From NCBI RefSeq assembly GCF_022788695.1, contig NZ_CP085160.1, positions 62,001 through 126,000 of the forward strand: a stretch of 64,000 nt of DNA, read 5' to 3'. The notes below the pieces were generated by a model. That model searched no databases. It was not told where the DNA came from and saw only the letters and a program-made list of their open reading frames with translations. The DNA is from Pseudosulfitobacter sp. DSM 107133 (GTDB lineage Bacteria; Pseudomonadota; Alphaproteobacteria; Rhodobacterales; Rhodobacteraceae). This document shows, in pieces, positions 22,844 to 31,414 of this stretch; within the stretch, counting starts at the first letter, position 1; each line of letters opens with the position of its first letter. Position numbers and translations under genes: made by a program.

Positions 22844-23464
22844 ATGAGGGTGGCCAAAATCGCAGCGATCGGAGCGGCGGCGGTCTTTGCCGCCCTGTTT
22901 GTCGGCTGGTGGCAGGTAGATGGGCCTGGCGCTGACTCCGCGCCGGGCAAGCGGTCTCTACCGCTGACTGCTATGGAATTCAGCCTGACGGATCAGGATG
23001 GTCGGGATGTCGGCCCGGAAACCCTCATCGGCGAGCCGAGTCTGGTCTTCTTCGGATTCACCTATTGCCCCGACGTTTGCCCGACGACCCTCTCGGACAT
23101 TTCCGGATGGCTCGACGAGATTGGGCCGGACGCCGAAGACCTGAATACCGTTTTCATCACCGTAGATCCGGACCGCGACACGGTCGAGACCATGGCCGAG
23201 TATGTCTCGTATTTCCATCCGCAGATACAAGGATGGACGGGCTTGCCAGACCAGATCGCGGCCATCGCCGATGGTTTCCGTGCCACCTATGAGAAGGTTG
23301 AGGGGGAAAACGGCGAATATACGATGAACCACACGGCGGGTGTTTTCTTGTTCGATGCGACAGGTCGCTTCGTCACCACCATCGACTATCACGAACCACG
23401 CGAATTCGCCGTGCCGAAGATAAGGCGCGCGATGCAGAACAGAACCGAGAGGGCAGAATCTTGA
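22844..23464 (+). CDS. SCO1/SenC-family copper protein (2 of 3)
   Basis: A 206-residue anchored thioredoxin-fold protein with CPDVC in FFGFTYCPDVCPTTLSDI (near residue 75) and the His of MNHTAGVFLFD. It is close to the first Sco of this operon in length and motifs but differs in sequence, so the pair is not a recent duplication. The stop overlaps the TTG start of the M23 gene. Confidence 0.92.
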   Translation: MRVAKIAAIGAAAVFAALFVGWWQVDGPGADSAPGKRSLPLTAMEFSLTDQDGRDVGPETLIGEPSLVFFGFTYCPDVCPTTLSDISGWLDEIGPDAEDLNTVFITVDPDRDTVETMAEYVSYFHPQIQGWTGLPDQIAAIADGFRATYEKVEGENGEYTMNHTAGVFLFDATGRFVTTIDYHEPREFAVPKIRRAMQNRTERAES

Positions 23465-24810
23465 AACTGAGACATATCGTTCTGGGAACGACAATGGCCG
23501 CAGCAGCGGTCAGCACGATAGCGAGCCGGGCTTTGATCCTAGAGGCACCGCCCGAGTACATCTTTTCCGAGGCTCCGGTAGCCTTGGACAGTCCACCCGA
23601 ACCTCTCGATGGACCAGGCGTCAACGCATCTGGCGAGACGATGCCGAATATGCTTCCGGCCGCTTTTCAGCCGCCTGAGTTTCCCGTACTCGAACGGGCC
23701 GAGCCAGATAATCTGATGGCGCTTGTTCAGGCCCTCGCCACGCCGCCTTGGGAGGCGACGGTCGAGGCGGGTGACACATTGGACGTGCTTCTCTCTCTCG
23801 CGGACATGGATGCGCAAACACGGACCGAAGTCGCACTGGCACTGACGGTTGAATACGACCTGCGCCGCCTTCGACCGGGCCATCGTCTCAGCGTCGACTT
23901 TCGCCCGGACGGCACGCCATTCGTTGTGACGTTGGCTGTCGATGACGGTGTGCGGATCGAAGTCACCCTGGACGACACCATTGCGAGCCGGACGGTAACG
24001 CCGAGCGCGTTGACAGTCGAGCGTGCGAGCCAGTTGCTGGTGAACGGGTCGATCTACGCTTCGCTGGATCGAGCAGGCGTCCCGGCCCGTTTTGCCGTCG
24101 ATCTCGCACAAATCCTCGGGGAAACGGTCGACTTTCGCAGGGATCTTCAAGGCGGAGAGACCCTGAATATCCTTTGGGGTCAGACCGTCCTTCGCGATGG
24201 TTCAGAGGTCGGTCAACCGTCAATCTCCTATGCGGCCCTCGATCTGGCCGACGACCGCTTCGAAATCCTCTGGTCAGCCGAAGACAGCGGGCGGGCAACG
24301 GTCTATTTGAATGGTGAAATCCTGCGGACGGTTGCGCCGCCGGTGGAAGGCGCACGACTGTCGTCGGTCTTCGGGCAGCGCAAGCATCCGATCTACGGCA
24401 ATATGCGGATGCATACAGGCGTCGACTACGCTGCCGCTGCGGGGACGCCTGTGGCGGCCACCGCGCCCGGACGGGTCTCCTTCATCGGATGGCGGAGCGG
24501 GTATGGCCGGGTGGTCGAGATCACGCACGGGTCCGATACCATGACCCGCTATGCGCACCTCAGCTCTGTGCCGGAGGGTCTGGCCGTCGGAAACCGCGTG
24601 GTCACGGGCGAAACGATTGGCCAGGTCGGTGAGACAGGCACGGCGACAGCTCCGAACCTTCACTACGAAGTGCGCGTGGACGGCCGACCTATCGATCCGC
24701 TCGGGGAGAAATTGCTCGCCTCTGCGGAAAATTTCGACACTGCGGATGCCACTGAAATCCTTGAAGAGACGCGCACACGGTTCGCGACCTTTCTTCGCGA
24801 AGACACATGA
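23461..24810 (+). CDS. M23-family peptidoglycan endopeptidase
   Basis: An exported zinc metallopeptidase that cleaves peptide crosslinks in murein. The 449-residue protein has an N-terminal hydrophobic export segment, a central substrate or LysM/OapA-like part (WEATVEAGDTLDVLLSL) and a C-terminal LytM/M23 domain with the ligands HTGVDYAAAAGTP (His, Asp) and HYEVRV (His). It starts with TTG, overlapping the Sco stop (TTGA). A cell-wall hydrolase in a metal-regulated operon is unusual but occurs in zinc-responsive genes of other bacteria. Confidence 0.88.
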   Translation: MKLRHIVLGTTMAAAAVSTIASRALILEAPPEYIFSEAPVALDSPPEPLDGPGVNASGETMPNMLPAAFQPPEFPVLERAEPDNLMALVQALATPPWEATVEAGDTLDVLLSLADMDAQTRTEVALALTVEYDLRRLRPGHRLSVDFRPDGTPFVVTLAVDDGVRIEVTLDDTIASRTVTPSALTVERASQLLVNGSIYASLDRAGVPARFAVDLAQILGETVDFRRDLQGGETLNILWGQTVLRDGSEVGQPSISYAALDLADDRFEILWSAEDSGRATVYLNGEILRTVAPPVEGARLSSVFGQRKHPIYGNMRMHTGVDYAAAAGTPVAATAPGRVSFIGWRSGYGRVVEITHGSDTMTRYAHLSSVPEGLAVGNRVVTGETIGQVGETGTATAPNLHYEVRVDGRPIDPLGEKLLASAENFDTADATEILEETRTRFATFLREDT

Positions 24811-24830
24811 CTGATTTGAAAGGAATTCCG

Positions 24831-25283
24831 ATGAAAAACAGGTTTCAAACCTTGGCCGCTGCGACCCTCATGATTGCTGCCGCGACGGCAGTAACCGCCC
24901 AGACCGCTATCCACGTCGGAAAGACGCGCGGCTGCGGTTGTTGCCTTGCCTGGATGGAAAAGCTGTCCGATGCCGGGTTCGCTCCTGAAGGTGAGAATAT
25001 GGGCGGGGCGTTGATCCGTCTGAAAATGGATCGCGGTATTCCCGTCGATATGTTCTCCTGTCACACGGCGACCGTCGAAGGCTACACCATCGAGGGTCAC
25101 GTTCCGCCAGCCGATATTACTCGACTGCTTGAAGAACGTCCCGATGCCATAGGCCTGGCCGTGCCCGGCATGCCCATCGGCTCGCCCGGCATGGATTTCG
25201 GCGACGATGCCGAAGCCTACGATGTCTTTCTGGTGAAATCCGACGGCTCCACTGAGATCTTTTCGTCCTATCCGGCGAGTTAA
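24831..25283 (+). CDS. DUF411 metal-binding protein (1 of 2)
   Basis: A periplasmic protein of the DUF411 family, linked to copper and other metal resistance. The 150-residue form from ATG 24831 has AAGGAA seven bases ahead and a clear signal peptide (ending AVTAQ). Motifs: RGCGCCLAWM (metal-binding Cys), MFSCHTATVEGYTIEGHVPP, and LAVPGMPIGSPGM with its Met cluster. An ATG at 24807 would lengthen the N-terminus by eight residues. Confidence 0.9.
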   Translation: MKNRFQTLAAATLMIAAATAVTAQTAIHVGKTRGCGCCLAWMEKLSDAGFAPEGENMGGALIRLKMDRGIPVDMFSCHTATVEGYTIEGHVPPADITRLLEERPDAIGLAVPGMPIGSPGMDFGDDAEAYDVFLVKSDGSTEIFSSYPAS

Positions 25284-25284
25284 A

Positions 25285-26076
25285 GTGGAGCAAATCACAA
25301 CACTCTCACCAGTCGCACTGGGCTTTCTAGGCAGCCTGGCCGCCGGTCTCATGACCGCCGTCGGGGCGACGCCCGTGCTTCTCGGCAAGACCCCGTCACG
25401 CAAATGGCGCGATATTTCGCTCGGCTTTGCCGCCGGGGTCATGCTTGCCGCGTCTTTCTTTTCTCTCATTATACCGGCACTCGACGCAGCGGAGGGCCGA
25501 TACGGGGATGGCGCGATACCGGCGCTGATCGTCTGTGCTGCGATCCTGATGGGCATGGGCGCGGTCGCCATGATGAACGAAATGATCCCGCATGAGCATT
25601 TCAGCAGCGGGCGCGAAGGCCCAGAGGCGGTCTCGCTGCGCCGTGTCTGGCTCTTCATCATCGCCATCACGATCCACAATGCGCCGGAGGGTTTGGCCGT
25701 CGGCGTTGCGTTCGGTGCCGACGGTTTTACAGGCGGATTTCCCGTCGCTCTCGGGATCGGATTGCAGAATGCGCCTGAAGGGCTGGCCGTTGCAGTCGCC
25801 CTACTGGGCGAGCGATACTCGGCGGGCCGTGCGTTCGGCATCGCAGCACGGACCGGTCTGGTTGAACCCGTCACGGGCTTCCTTGGTGCTGCAGTGATCG
25901 TCGTGGCGCAGCCTCTCTTGCCTTGGGGTCTGGCTTTTGCGGCGGGCGCGATGCTCTACGTCATCAGCCACGAGATCATCCCGGAAACCCATCGCAGCGG
26001 CCACCAGAAGCAGGCGACGACTGGGCTCGCGATCGGCCTCGTCGTCATGCTGTTCCTCGATGTCTGGTTGGGGTGA
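25285..26076 (+). CDS. ZIP-family metal transporter
   Basis: An inner-membrane divalent cation transporter (usually zinc or iron, inward, but the direction is not fixed). The 263-residue protein has eight predicted segments and two ZIP signature sites, ITIHNAPEGLAVGVAF (TM4) and LQNAPEGLAVAVALLGE (TM5). It starts at GTG one base after the DUF411 stop. A loop with HEHFSSGREGPE carries His residues. Its presence among export genes suggests either a balance function or ZIP running in reverse. Confidence 0.9.
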   Translation: MEQITTLSPVALGFLGSLAAGLMTAVGATPVLLGKTPSRKWRDISLGFAAGVMLAASFFSLIIPALDAAEGRYGDGAIPALIVCAAILMGMGAVAMMNEMIPHEHFSSGREGPEAVSLRRVWLFIIAITIHNAPEGLAVGVAFGADGFTGGFPVALGIGLQNAPEGLAVAVALLGERYSAGRAFGIAARTGLVEPVTGFLGAAVIVVAQPLLPWGLAFAAGAMLYVISHEIIPETHRSGHQKQATTGLAIGLVVMLFLDVWLG

Positions 26077-26079
26077 TTC

Positions 26080-26556
26080 ATGTCAATTCGTTCCATTGGC
26101 ATTTGTGCAGCTGTCGCGGCGCTCGCCGCCGATCAGGCATCGAAGGCGTTCGTGCTTGCGAACGCAGAAGCGCTTGCCACCGGCGTCGCTGTATTCCCCG
26201 GCTTCAACCTGATCTTCCACCGCAACTACGGCGTGACCTTTGGGTTTTTTCAAAATGTGCCGTGGTGGGTCCTTGCATTGGTCGCCACCGCCGTCGTTCT
26301 GTTCCTCGTCGTTTCACTGATCCGGGCAACGCAGGCAGCCGAGGCGGTTGCCTACGGCATGGTGATCGGCGGCGCTCTTGGGAATATCGTCGATCGTCTT
26401 CGCTTTGAAGGGGTGACCGATTTTCTGGATTTCTATCTCGGAACGGCGCATTGGCCAGCGTTCAACCTCGCGGATGTCTTCGTGGTCTGCGGCGTCGGGA
26501 TTTTGCTGATCTTCGCGGGGCGCGAGAAGGTCGATGCGTCCGAAACCTCAAGATAG
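26080..26556 (+). CDS. lspA: Signal peptidase II (prolipoprotein peptidase)
   Basis: Inner-membrane aspartic protease that removes signal peptides from lipoproteins. The 158-residue protein has four membrane helices and the two catalytic Asp motifs: GNIVDRLRFEGVTDFLDF and WPAFNLADVFV. The RNYGVTFGFF segment matches the conserved N-terminal block. This is an accessory copy; such copies accompany lead/zinc operons (PbrC in the pbr operon). The start is three bases after the ZIP stop. Confidence 0.93.
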   Translation: MSIRSIGICAAVAALAADQASKAFVLANAEALATGVAVFPGFNLIFHRNYGVTFGFFQNVPWWVLALVATAVVLFLVVSLIRATQAAEAVAYGMVIGGALGNIVDRLRFEGVTDFLDFYLGTAHWPAFNLADVFVVCGVGILLIFAGREKVDASETSR

Positions 26557-26562
26557 ATCTCG

Positions 26563-28098
26563 GTGATTTCAATCGGCATCACTGTTCTGCGCATTTCCGG
26601 AATGTCAGGTATCATCCTCACATTCTGTGCATTCGGCCTCGGCGCTTTGGCGGTTCTCGCTCTGCCACCATTCTCGATGCCGGTGCTTTTGCCCGTCGCG
26701 TTTGGCGCGCTGTATCTCCTTACGGTCGGAGAGAGCCGCATGCGGGCCGGACTTGCCGGATGGGCGTTCGGCGTTGGCTTCTTCCTGTTCGGATTGTCCT
26801 GGATCGCGGAGAGCTTTTTTGTCGACGCGGAGCGGTTCGGCTGGATGGCCGTTCCTGCGGTGGCTGGACTGGCCGCCGGCCTTGCGCTGTTTCCGGCGGC
26901 GGCAATGGCAGCGTTCGCATGGAGCAGGACGAAAGGTGTCTCCGGCGCATTGATCTTCGCGGTCTGCTGGTCGGTTTCGGAATGGCTGCGCGGCACCATG
27001 CTGACAGGCTTTCCCTGGAACCTGATCGCCTATGCATGGGCCGACTACGATATTCCACGCCAAATGGCCGCATGGGTTGGCAGCTACGGACTTGGCCTCG
27101 TCACAGTTCTGCTGTCGGTCCTGCCCGTAACGCTCCTCATGCGGAATCGTCGGCAAAATGCGTTCGCCACATTTGTTTTCATTTCGGTGGTGGCGGGTGC
27201 CGGAACCCTCGGCACGGTTCGCCTTATGGCCACCACACCGCCAACAGACACAACCGTCAGGATCGTTCAGGGAAACATTCCTCAGACGGAGAAATGGAAC
27301 CCCGCGTTCCGCGATCGGAACATATCCCGCTATCTGGATCTGTCCGCGCAGTCTGGCAGGTTCGACGTCCTTCTCTGGCCCGAAAGCGCATTTCCCGGCT
27401 ATCTTGATGAGAATCCTGGAATGTTGGATCAGATTGCTGACCGTCTGCCTGAAGGCAGCGTTCTACTGACCGGCGCCCAGACGCGAGAGCCGGGCGGGAC
27501 GGGCACACGCTATCGAAATTCGATCCTCGCGGTCGATCAGACCGGACGGATCGTCACGAGATACGCCAAGCATCATCTCGTGCCGTTCGGGGCATATGTT
27601 CCCTTGCGGGGTTTTCTTCCGATCCAGCGACTGACCGCACGGCTTGGGGACTTCACGCCCGGTCCCGGCCCCCAGACCGTTGAGCTACCCGGTTTATCTC
27701 CGGTCGGCCTTTCGATCTGCTACGAGGCCATTTTTCCGGGACGCGTCGTAGACGCCGCTTCGCGCCCGGACTGGATCTTCAACGCCACCAATGACGCTTG
27801 GTTCGGTGCGTCTTTCGGTCCCCGGCAACATCTGGCCTCTGCCAGGATGCGCGCGGTCGAAGAGGGGCTGCCGATGGTTCGCGCGGCCAATACGGGCATT
27901 TCAGCAGTTATCGATGGGTACGGCCGGATCGTCGCCCGCCTCGGGCTGGATGAGACCGGCGTGCTGGACGCCCGCTTGCCAGTTGCGCTCCCGGACACGC
28001 CATTTGCGAAATACGGGCAGATGATGTTCCTGCTCGTTTTGGCAGCGTGCATCGCGGGAGCCATTGGAATGACCGTCAGAAAGGAAAGCGCACCATGA
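26563..28098 (+). CDS. lnt: Apolipoprotein N-acyltransferase
   Basis: Adds the third acyl chain to lipoproteins. The protein (511 residues from GTG 26563, or 498 from ATG 26602) has an N-terminal membrane part with six to seven helices and a periplasmic nitrilase domain with the catalytic triad: Glu in LLWPESAFPGY, Lys in YAKHHLVPFGAYVP and Cys in GLSICYEAIFPG. It follows lspA by six bases. An accessory lnt next to lspA in a metal operon is noteworthy. Confidence 0.92.
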   Translation: MISIGITVLRISGMSGIILTFCAFGLGALAVLALPPFSMPVLLPVAFGALYLLTVGESRMRAGLAGWAFGVGFFLFGLSWIAESFFVDAERFGWMAVPAVAGLAAGLALFPAAAMAAFAWSRTKGVSGALIFAVCWSVSEWLRGTMLTGFPWNLIAYAWADYDIPRQMAAWVGSYGLGLVTVLLSVLPVTLLMRNRRQNAFATFVFISVVAGAGTLGTVRLMATTPPTDTTVRIVQGNIPQTEKWNPAFRDRNISRYLDLSAQSGRFDVLLWPESAFPGYLDENPGMLDQIADRLPEGSVLLTGAQTREPGGTGTRYRNSILAVDQTGRIVTRYAKHHLVPFGAYVPLRGFLPIQRLTARLGDFTPGPGPQTVELPGLSPVGLSICYEAIFPGRVVDAASRPDWIFNATNDAWFGASFGPRQHLASARMRAVEEGLPMVRAANTGISAVIDGYGRIVARLGLDETGVLDARLPVALPDTPFAKYGQMMFLLVLAACIAGAIGMTVRKESAP

Positions 28099-28259
28099 TC
28101 GTAATCTTCGGAGCAGTGGCGGGAGCCGCATGGGGCGGATATCTCGCCAAAAAGCGGGGCGGCAACAGGCTGGACATTGCACAATACGCGACGAGTTCCG
28201 CGATCGCATTCGGGCTCCTGGCGTTGTTCGCCTCGATCTTTCTCGCACGGGTTCTATGA
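28095..28259 (+). CDS. Small membrane protein at end of envelope operon
   Basis: A 54-residue protein with two short hydrophobic segments (IFGAVAGAAWGGYLA and SSAIAFGLLALFASIFLA) around a basic turn. Its ATG overlaps the lnt stop as ATGA, so it is translated with it. Small proteins of this kind follow lnt/lspA-type accessory genes; function unknown. Confidence 0.75.
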   Translation: MIVIFGAVAGAAWGGYLAKKRGGNRLDIAQYATSSAIAFGLLALFASIFLARVL

Positions 28260-28284
28260 ACCGCCAGCCAAGGCCGGTACGATG

Positions 28285-28788
28285 CTATGCGAATATGTCG
28301 ATTGGCGTCCCGTCCCGCACCATCGCGTAGATATCCTCAATCTCGCGGTCCGACACCGCGATGCAACCCGCCGTCCAGTCTGGTTTGATCGCGTCGATAC
28401 CGGGTCGTGGCCCGCCATGGATGAAAATGTCGCCGCCCGGCTCACGTCCCTGTGCAGCGGCGAAGGCGATATCGGCCTCGTTCGGATAAGAGATTCCGAT
28501 GGAGAGATGGAACAGACTGTCGGGATTGCGTCGGTCGACGGTATAAACCCCTTCGGGCGTTTTCCCGTCACCCTCGAACTGCTTGGGCCCCTCGGGCGCG
28601 AAACCGAGGTCTATCCTGTAGGCTTTCAGGACCGAGGTATTGTTGAACAGGAACAGGTTCCGGTCACCTTTGAACATCTGCAACCGGGTGACCTCGGGCC
28701 CATCGTAGGTTCGGAATTTGCTGGCGCACCCTGAAAGGCCAAGTGCAAGTCCGCCCAAGAGTGCCGTTCGTCGTGTCGTTTTCATCAT
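28285..28788 (-). CDS. YkuD-family L,D-transpeptidase lipoprotein (3 of 3)
   Basis: A 167-residue protein with an N-terminal MKTTRRTALLGGLALGLSGC: twin-Arg pair plus lipobox LSGC, so probably a lipoprotein. The catalytic motif is HGGPRPGIDAIKP followed by DWTAGCIAVSD (His about 128, Cys about 146). The gene is convergent with the envelope operon and 25 bases from its end. It would need LspA and Lnt for maturation. Confidence 0.88.
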   Translation of the reverse strand: MMKTTRRTALLGGLALGLSGCASKFRTYDGPEVTRLQMFKGDRNLFLFNNTSVLKAYRIDLGFAPEGPKQFEGDGKTPEGVYTVDRRNPDSLFHLSIGISYPNEADIAFAAAQGREPGGDIFIHGGPRPGIDAIKPDWTAGCIAVSDREIEDIYAMVRDGTPIDIFA

Positions 28789-28846
28789 GTCGTCCGCTCG
28801 ATCTTTTTACCTGTCCACTCATATCGGTATCGGTATGCTTGATCAA

Positions 28847-31198
28847 TCAATGGCCGTGCGCCAGGGCTCCCTGCGCCATCTTCTCTCCCACTTGCTCTCC
28901 CCCGGACCCGTCCGGCCGGTCCTTTTTGGCCCGGAGCAGCCTGAGCGCGTTGGCGACTACCAGTAGCGAAACGCCGACATCCGCAGCAATGGCACCCCAC
29001 ATTGTTGCCATGCCGAACGCTGTCAGCCCGACGAACAGCGCCTTCGTCGCAAGCGCAATTGCGATGTTCTGATGGATGACGTTCATGGTGCGGCGCGAAT
29101 GCCCGATCAGCCATGGCACCTTGGCGATGTCGTCCGTCATCAGCGCGATATCGGCGGTCTCAATGGCGGCATCCGATCCGACCGCACCCATGGCGATGGC
29201 GAAATGCGCCCGCGCCATGGCAGGTGCATCGTTCACACCGTCGCCAATCATTGCCACGACATCATAGTTGGCAACGAGTTCCTCGATTGCCGTCACTTTG
29301 TCTTCGGGCAGCAGTTCCGCGCGCACCGCGTCAATGCCGACTTCCGCCGCCACGGCGCGCGCCGTGCGTTCATTGTCGCCGGTCAGCATGATGATCTTTT
29401 TTACGCCCTGGGCATGCAGGCGTGCCACGACCACCTTCGCATCCGGGCGGATGCGGTCGCGCAGTTCGATCAGGCCCAGCAGGCGGTCCGCGGAGCCTAC
29501 GGCAACGAGTGTGCTGCCAGCCCCTTCGATCCGTTCCAGCAGGTCGCGGGGGATCGCTTCGCCAAGCCCCTTCTCGGTCGCAAATCGATCCGAGCCGAGC
29601 CAGACGGGCTGACCCTCCCAGGTTCCCTCGACACCGCGGCCCGGCACCGTTTTGGTGTCGGTAGCCGCCGACTGCTTCAACCCGTCGCGTTCGCCGCGCG
29701 CCAGGATGGCCCGCGCCAGAGGATGCGAAGAGCGGGCTTCCAACGCGACAGCGGCGCTCAGAAGGTCGCGTTCGACCGTGCCGCCTAAAGGATGCAGGCC
29801 CGCGACCTCCGGTTCTCCCATGGTGATCGTCCCGGTCTTGTCCATTGCCAGAGCTGTCAGGCGTGACGGAGCCTCCACATAGGCACCGCCCTTGATCAGC
29901 ACGCCATTGCGTGCCGAGGCCGCGAGCGAAGCGACGATGGAGACCGGCGTAGAAATCACGAGCGCACAGGGGCAAGCGATTACCAGAAGAACCAGCGCAT
30001 TGTAGAACCAGTAATTCCATGCCCCCGCGAACAGCAGCGGCGGAACGACAGCGATTAGAATCGCCAGCGCCATCACGATGGGCGTGTAGATGCGGGCGAA
30101 TTTCGTGACCCATTGCTCCACCTCGGCCCGGCGCGAATGCGCATCGCCTACCATGCGGATGATTTTCGATAGCACGGTATCGCCTGCGGCCTTGGTGGCC
30201 CTGACCGTCAGCGTGCCATCACCGTTGATCGTCCCTGCATAGACTTCGTCGCCAGTTTCCTTGGCGACCAGTGCGCTTTCCCCTGTAATCGGAGCCTGAT
30301 CGACATCGCCGCGACCCTCGGTCACCTCTCCGTCGAGCGGGATGCGGTCTCCGCCGCGCACTACGAAGCGGTCACCGATCGCAACCTGAGCCGCAGGAAC
30401 ATCGGTCTCCGATCCGTCGGCGCGAATGACGCGCGCCGTGGGTGGTGCCAGGTCCAACAGGGCCGAGACCGCGTTGCGCGCACGCCCCACGCTCCAGGAT
30501 TCGAGAGCGAGGGACAGAGCAAAGAAGAATGCGACCGTCGCCGCCTCGAAAAACTCGCCCAGCCCGATCGCACCGGCTACGGCAACGATCATCAGGAGGT
30601 TCATGTCAGGCGACAATCTACGCGCGGCGGACCATGCTCTGGGGGCGACCAGCCAGGCTCCGAACACCACCGCCAGCATGAACAGCCCCATCTCGACCAG
30701 AGGCATAGACGTCTCGCCATGACCGGAGAAGAGCCGCAGCGCGCCGCCCGCCCCCGTCTCGACGATGTGGTAAAGGAACCCCGCGGCCCAGAAGCCGCCG
30801 CTGAGTCCGGTGAAGAGGCGTTGACGTGCGAAATGCGCCGCCTGATCCGCTTCGGCGCTTTCGGCATCCCACATCTTCGCGCTCATACCGGTCGAGCTGA
30901 CGATCTTGATGATCTTATCGTCGCTGAGCGGTTTGGCGCTTTTGAGGATGGTCATGCGCCCGTTGATCACATCGAAGGCCAGATGCTCGCTGCCGCCGAC
31001 TTCCGGCCCGACGACCTTGTTCAGGATCGCGACCTCTTCCGCACAATCCAGCCCGTTAACGCGAAAACTGCGTCCGGAGGATGGTGGAGGTGCTGCCACC
31101 TGCGCGGTGTCTTCGGCCGTCTGGCCACAGCAAGCCTTTGTGTCTTTGCGATCATCCTGATGACCGTGCGGATGCGTGTCTGGACCGTCGTGGGACAT
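28847..31198 (-). CDS. ZntA-type heavy-metal P-type ATPase (Zn/Cd/Pb)
   Basis: P1B-type ATPase that exports Zn2+, Cd2+ or Pb2+ from the cytoplasm. The 783-residue protein has a His-rich N-terminus (HPHGHQDD), one heavy-metal domain with the variant site NGLDCAEEVAIL, the CPC motif VIACPCALVIST, phosphorylation site DKTGTITMG, HP motif SSHPLARAIL, and the hinge [10 protein letters not shown]. The final membrane part DVGVSLLVVANALRLL contains the Asp of the IB-2 class. MerR-type promoter at 31229-31259. Confidence 0.93.
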   Translation of the reverse strand: MSHDGPDTHPHGHQDDRKDTKACCGQTAEDTAQVAAPPPSSGRSFRVNGLDCAEEVAILNKVVGPEVGGSEHLAFDVINGRMTILKSAKPLSDDKIIKIVSSTGMSAKMWDAESAEADQAAHFARQRLFTGLSGGFWAAGFLYHIVETGAGGALRLFSGHGETSMPLVEMGLFMLAVVFGAWLVAPRAWSAARRLSPDMNLLMIVAVAGAIGLGEFFEAATVAFFFALSLALESWSVGRARNAVSALLDLAPPTARVIRADGSETDVPAAQVAIGDRFVVRGGDRIPLDGEVTEGRGDVDQAPITGESALVAKETGDEVYAGTINGDGTLTVRATKAAGDTVLSKIIRMVGDAHSRRAEVEQWVTKFARIYTPIVMALAILIAVVPPLLFAGAWNYWFYNALVLLVIACPCALVISTPVSIVASLAASARNGVLIKGGAYVEAPSRLTALAMDKTGTITMGEPEVAGLHPLGGTVERDLLSAAVALEARSSHPLARAILARGERDGLKQSAATDTKTVPGRGVEGTWEGQPVWLGSDRFATEKGLGEAIPRDLLERIEGAGSTLVAVGSADRLLGLIELRDRIRPDAKVVVARLHAQGVKKIIMLTGDNERTARAVAAEVGIDAVRAELLPEDKVTAIEELVANYDVVAMIGDGVNDAPAMARAHFAIAMGAVGSDAAIETADIALMTDDIAKVPWLIGHSRRTMNVIHQNIAIALATKALFVGLTAFGMATMWGAIAADVGVSLLVVANALRLLRAKKDRPDGSGGEQVGEKMAQGALAHGH

Positions 31199-31228
31199 GG
31201 GAAACCTCTGAGAATAAGCGTTGAGCCA

Positions 31229-31259
31229 AAGATAGGAGCTTCAGTTGCTAGAGGTTCAA
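31229..31259 (-). promoter_or_regulatory. MerR-type promoter of the ZntA-like ATPase
   Basis: Minus strand: TTGAAC, 19-base spacer, TATCTT. The spacer begins with CTCTAGCAACTGAAG. It is very close to the site at 20555 (TTGAACCTCTA in both), so the ATPase and the envelope operon should respond to the same regulator. Confidence 0.8.
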
Positions 31260-31351
31260 GAAGTTTCTTGGGATGTTCTGTGATTAAGGCCATCACAATC
31301 AGCACTGTACCTCCTCTGAACTGTTCGGGCGCGACAGCGAGGCGATTGGAC

Positions 31352-31382
31352 TTGACCTTCCATCTACGGGAAGCACTATTTG
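31352..31382 (+). promoter_or_regulatory. CueR-type promoter of the YHS-CopA ATPase
   Basis: TTGACC, 19-base spacer, TATTTG. The spacer contains the TTCC-N7-GGAA dyad (TTCCATCTACGGGAA), matching the CueR-type consensus ACCTTCC/GGAAGGT. The ATG is at 31415. It lies back to back with the zinc-type site 93 bases away. Confidence 0.8.
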
Positions 31383-31414
31383 CGGTCCCAGTGTAGTTTT
31401 TGAAAGGCTGGGAA

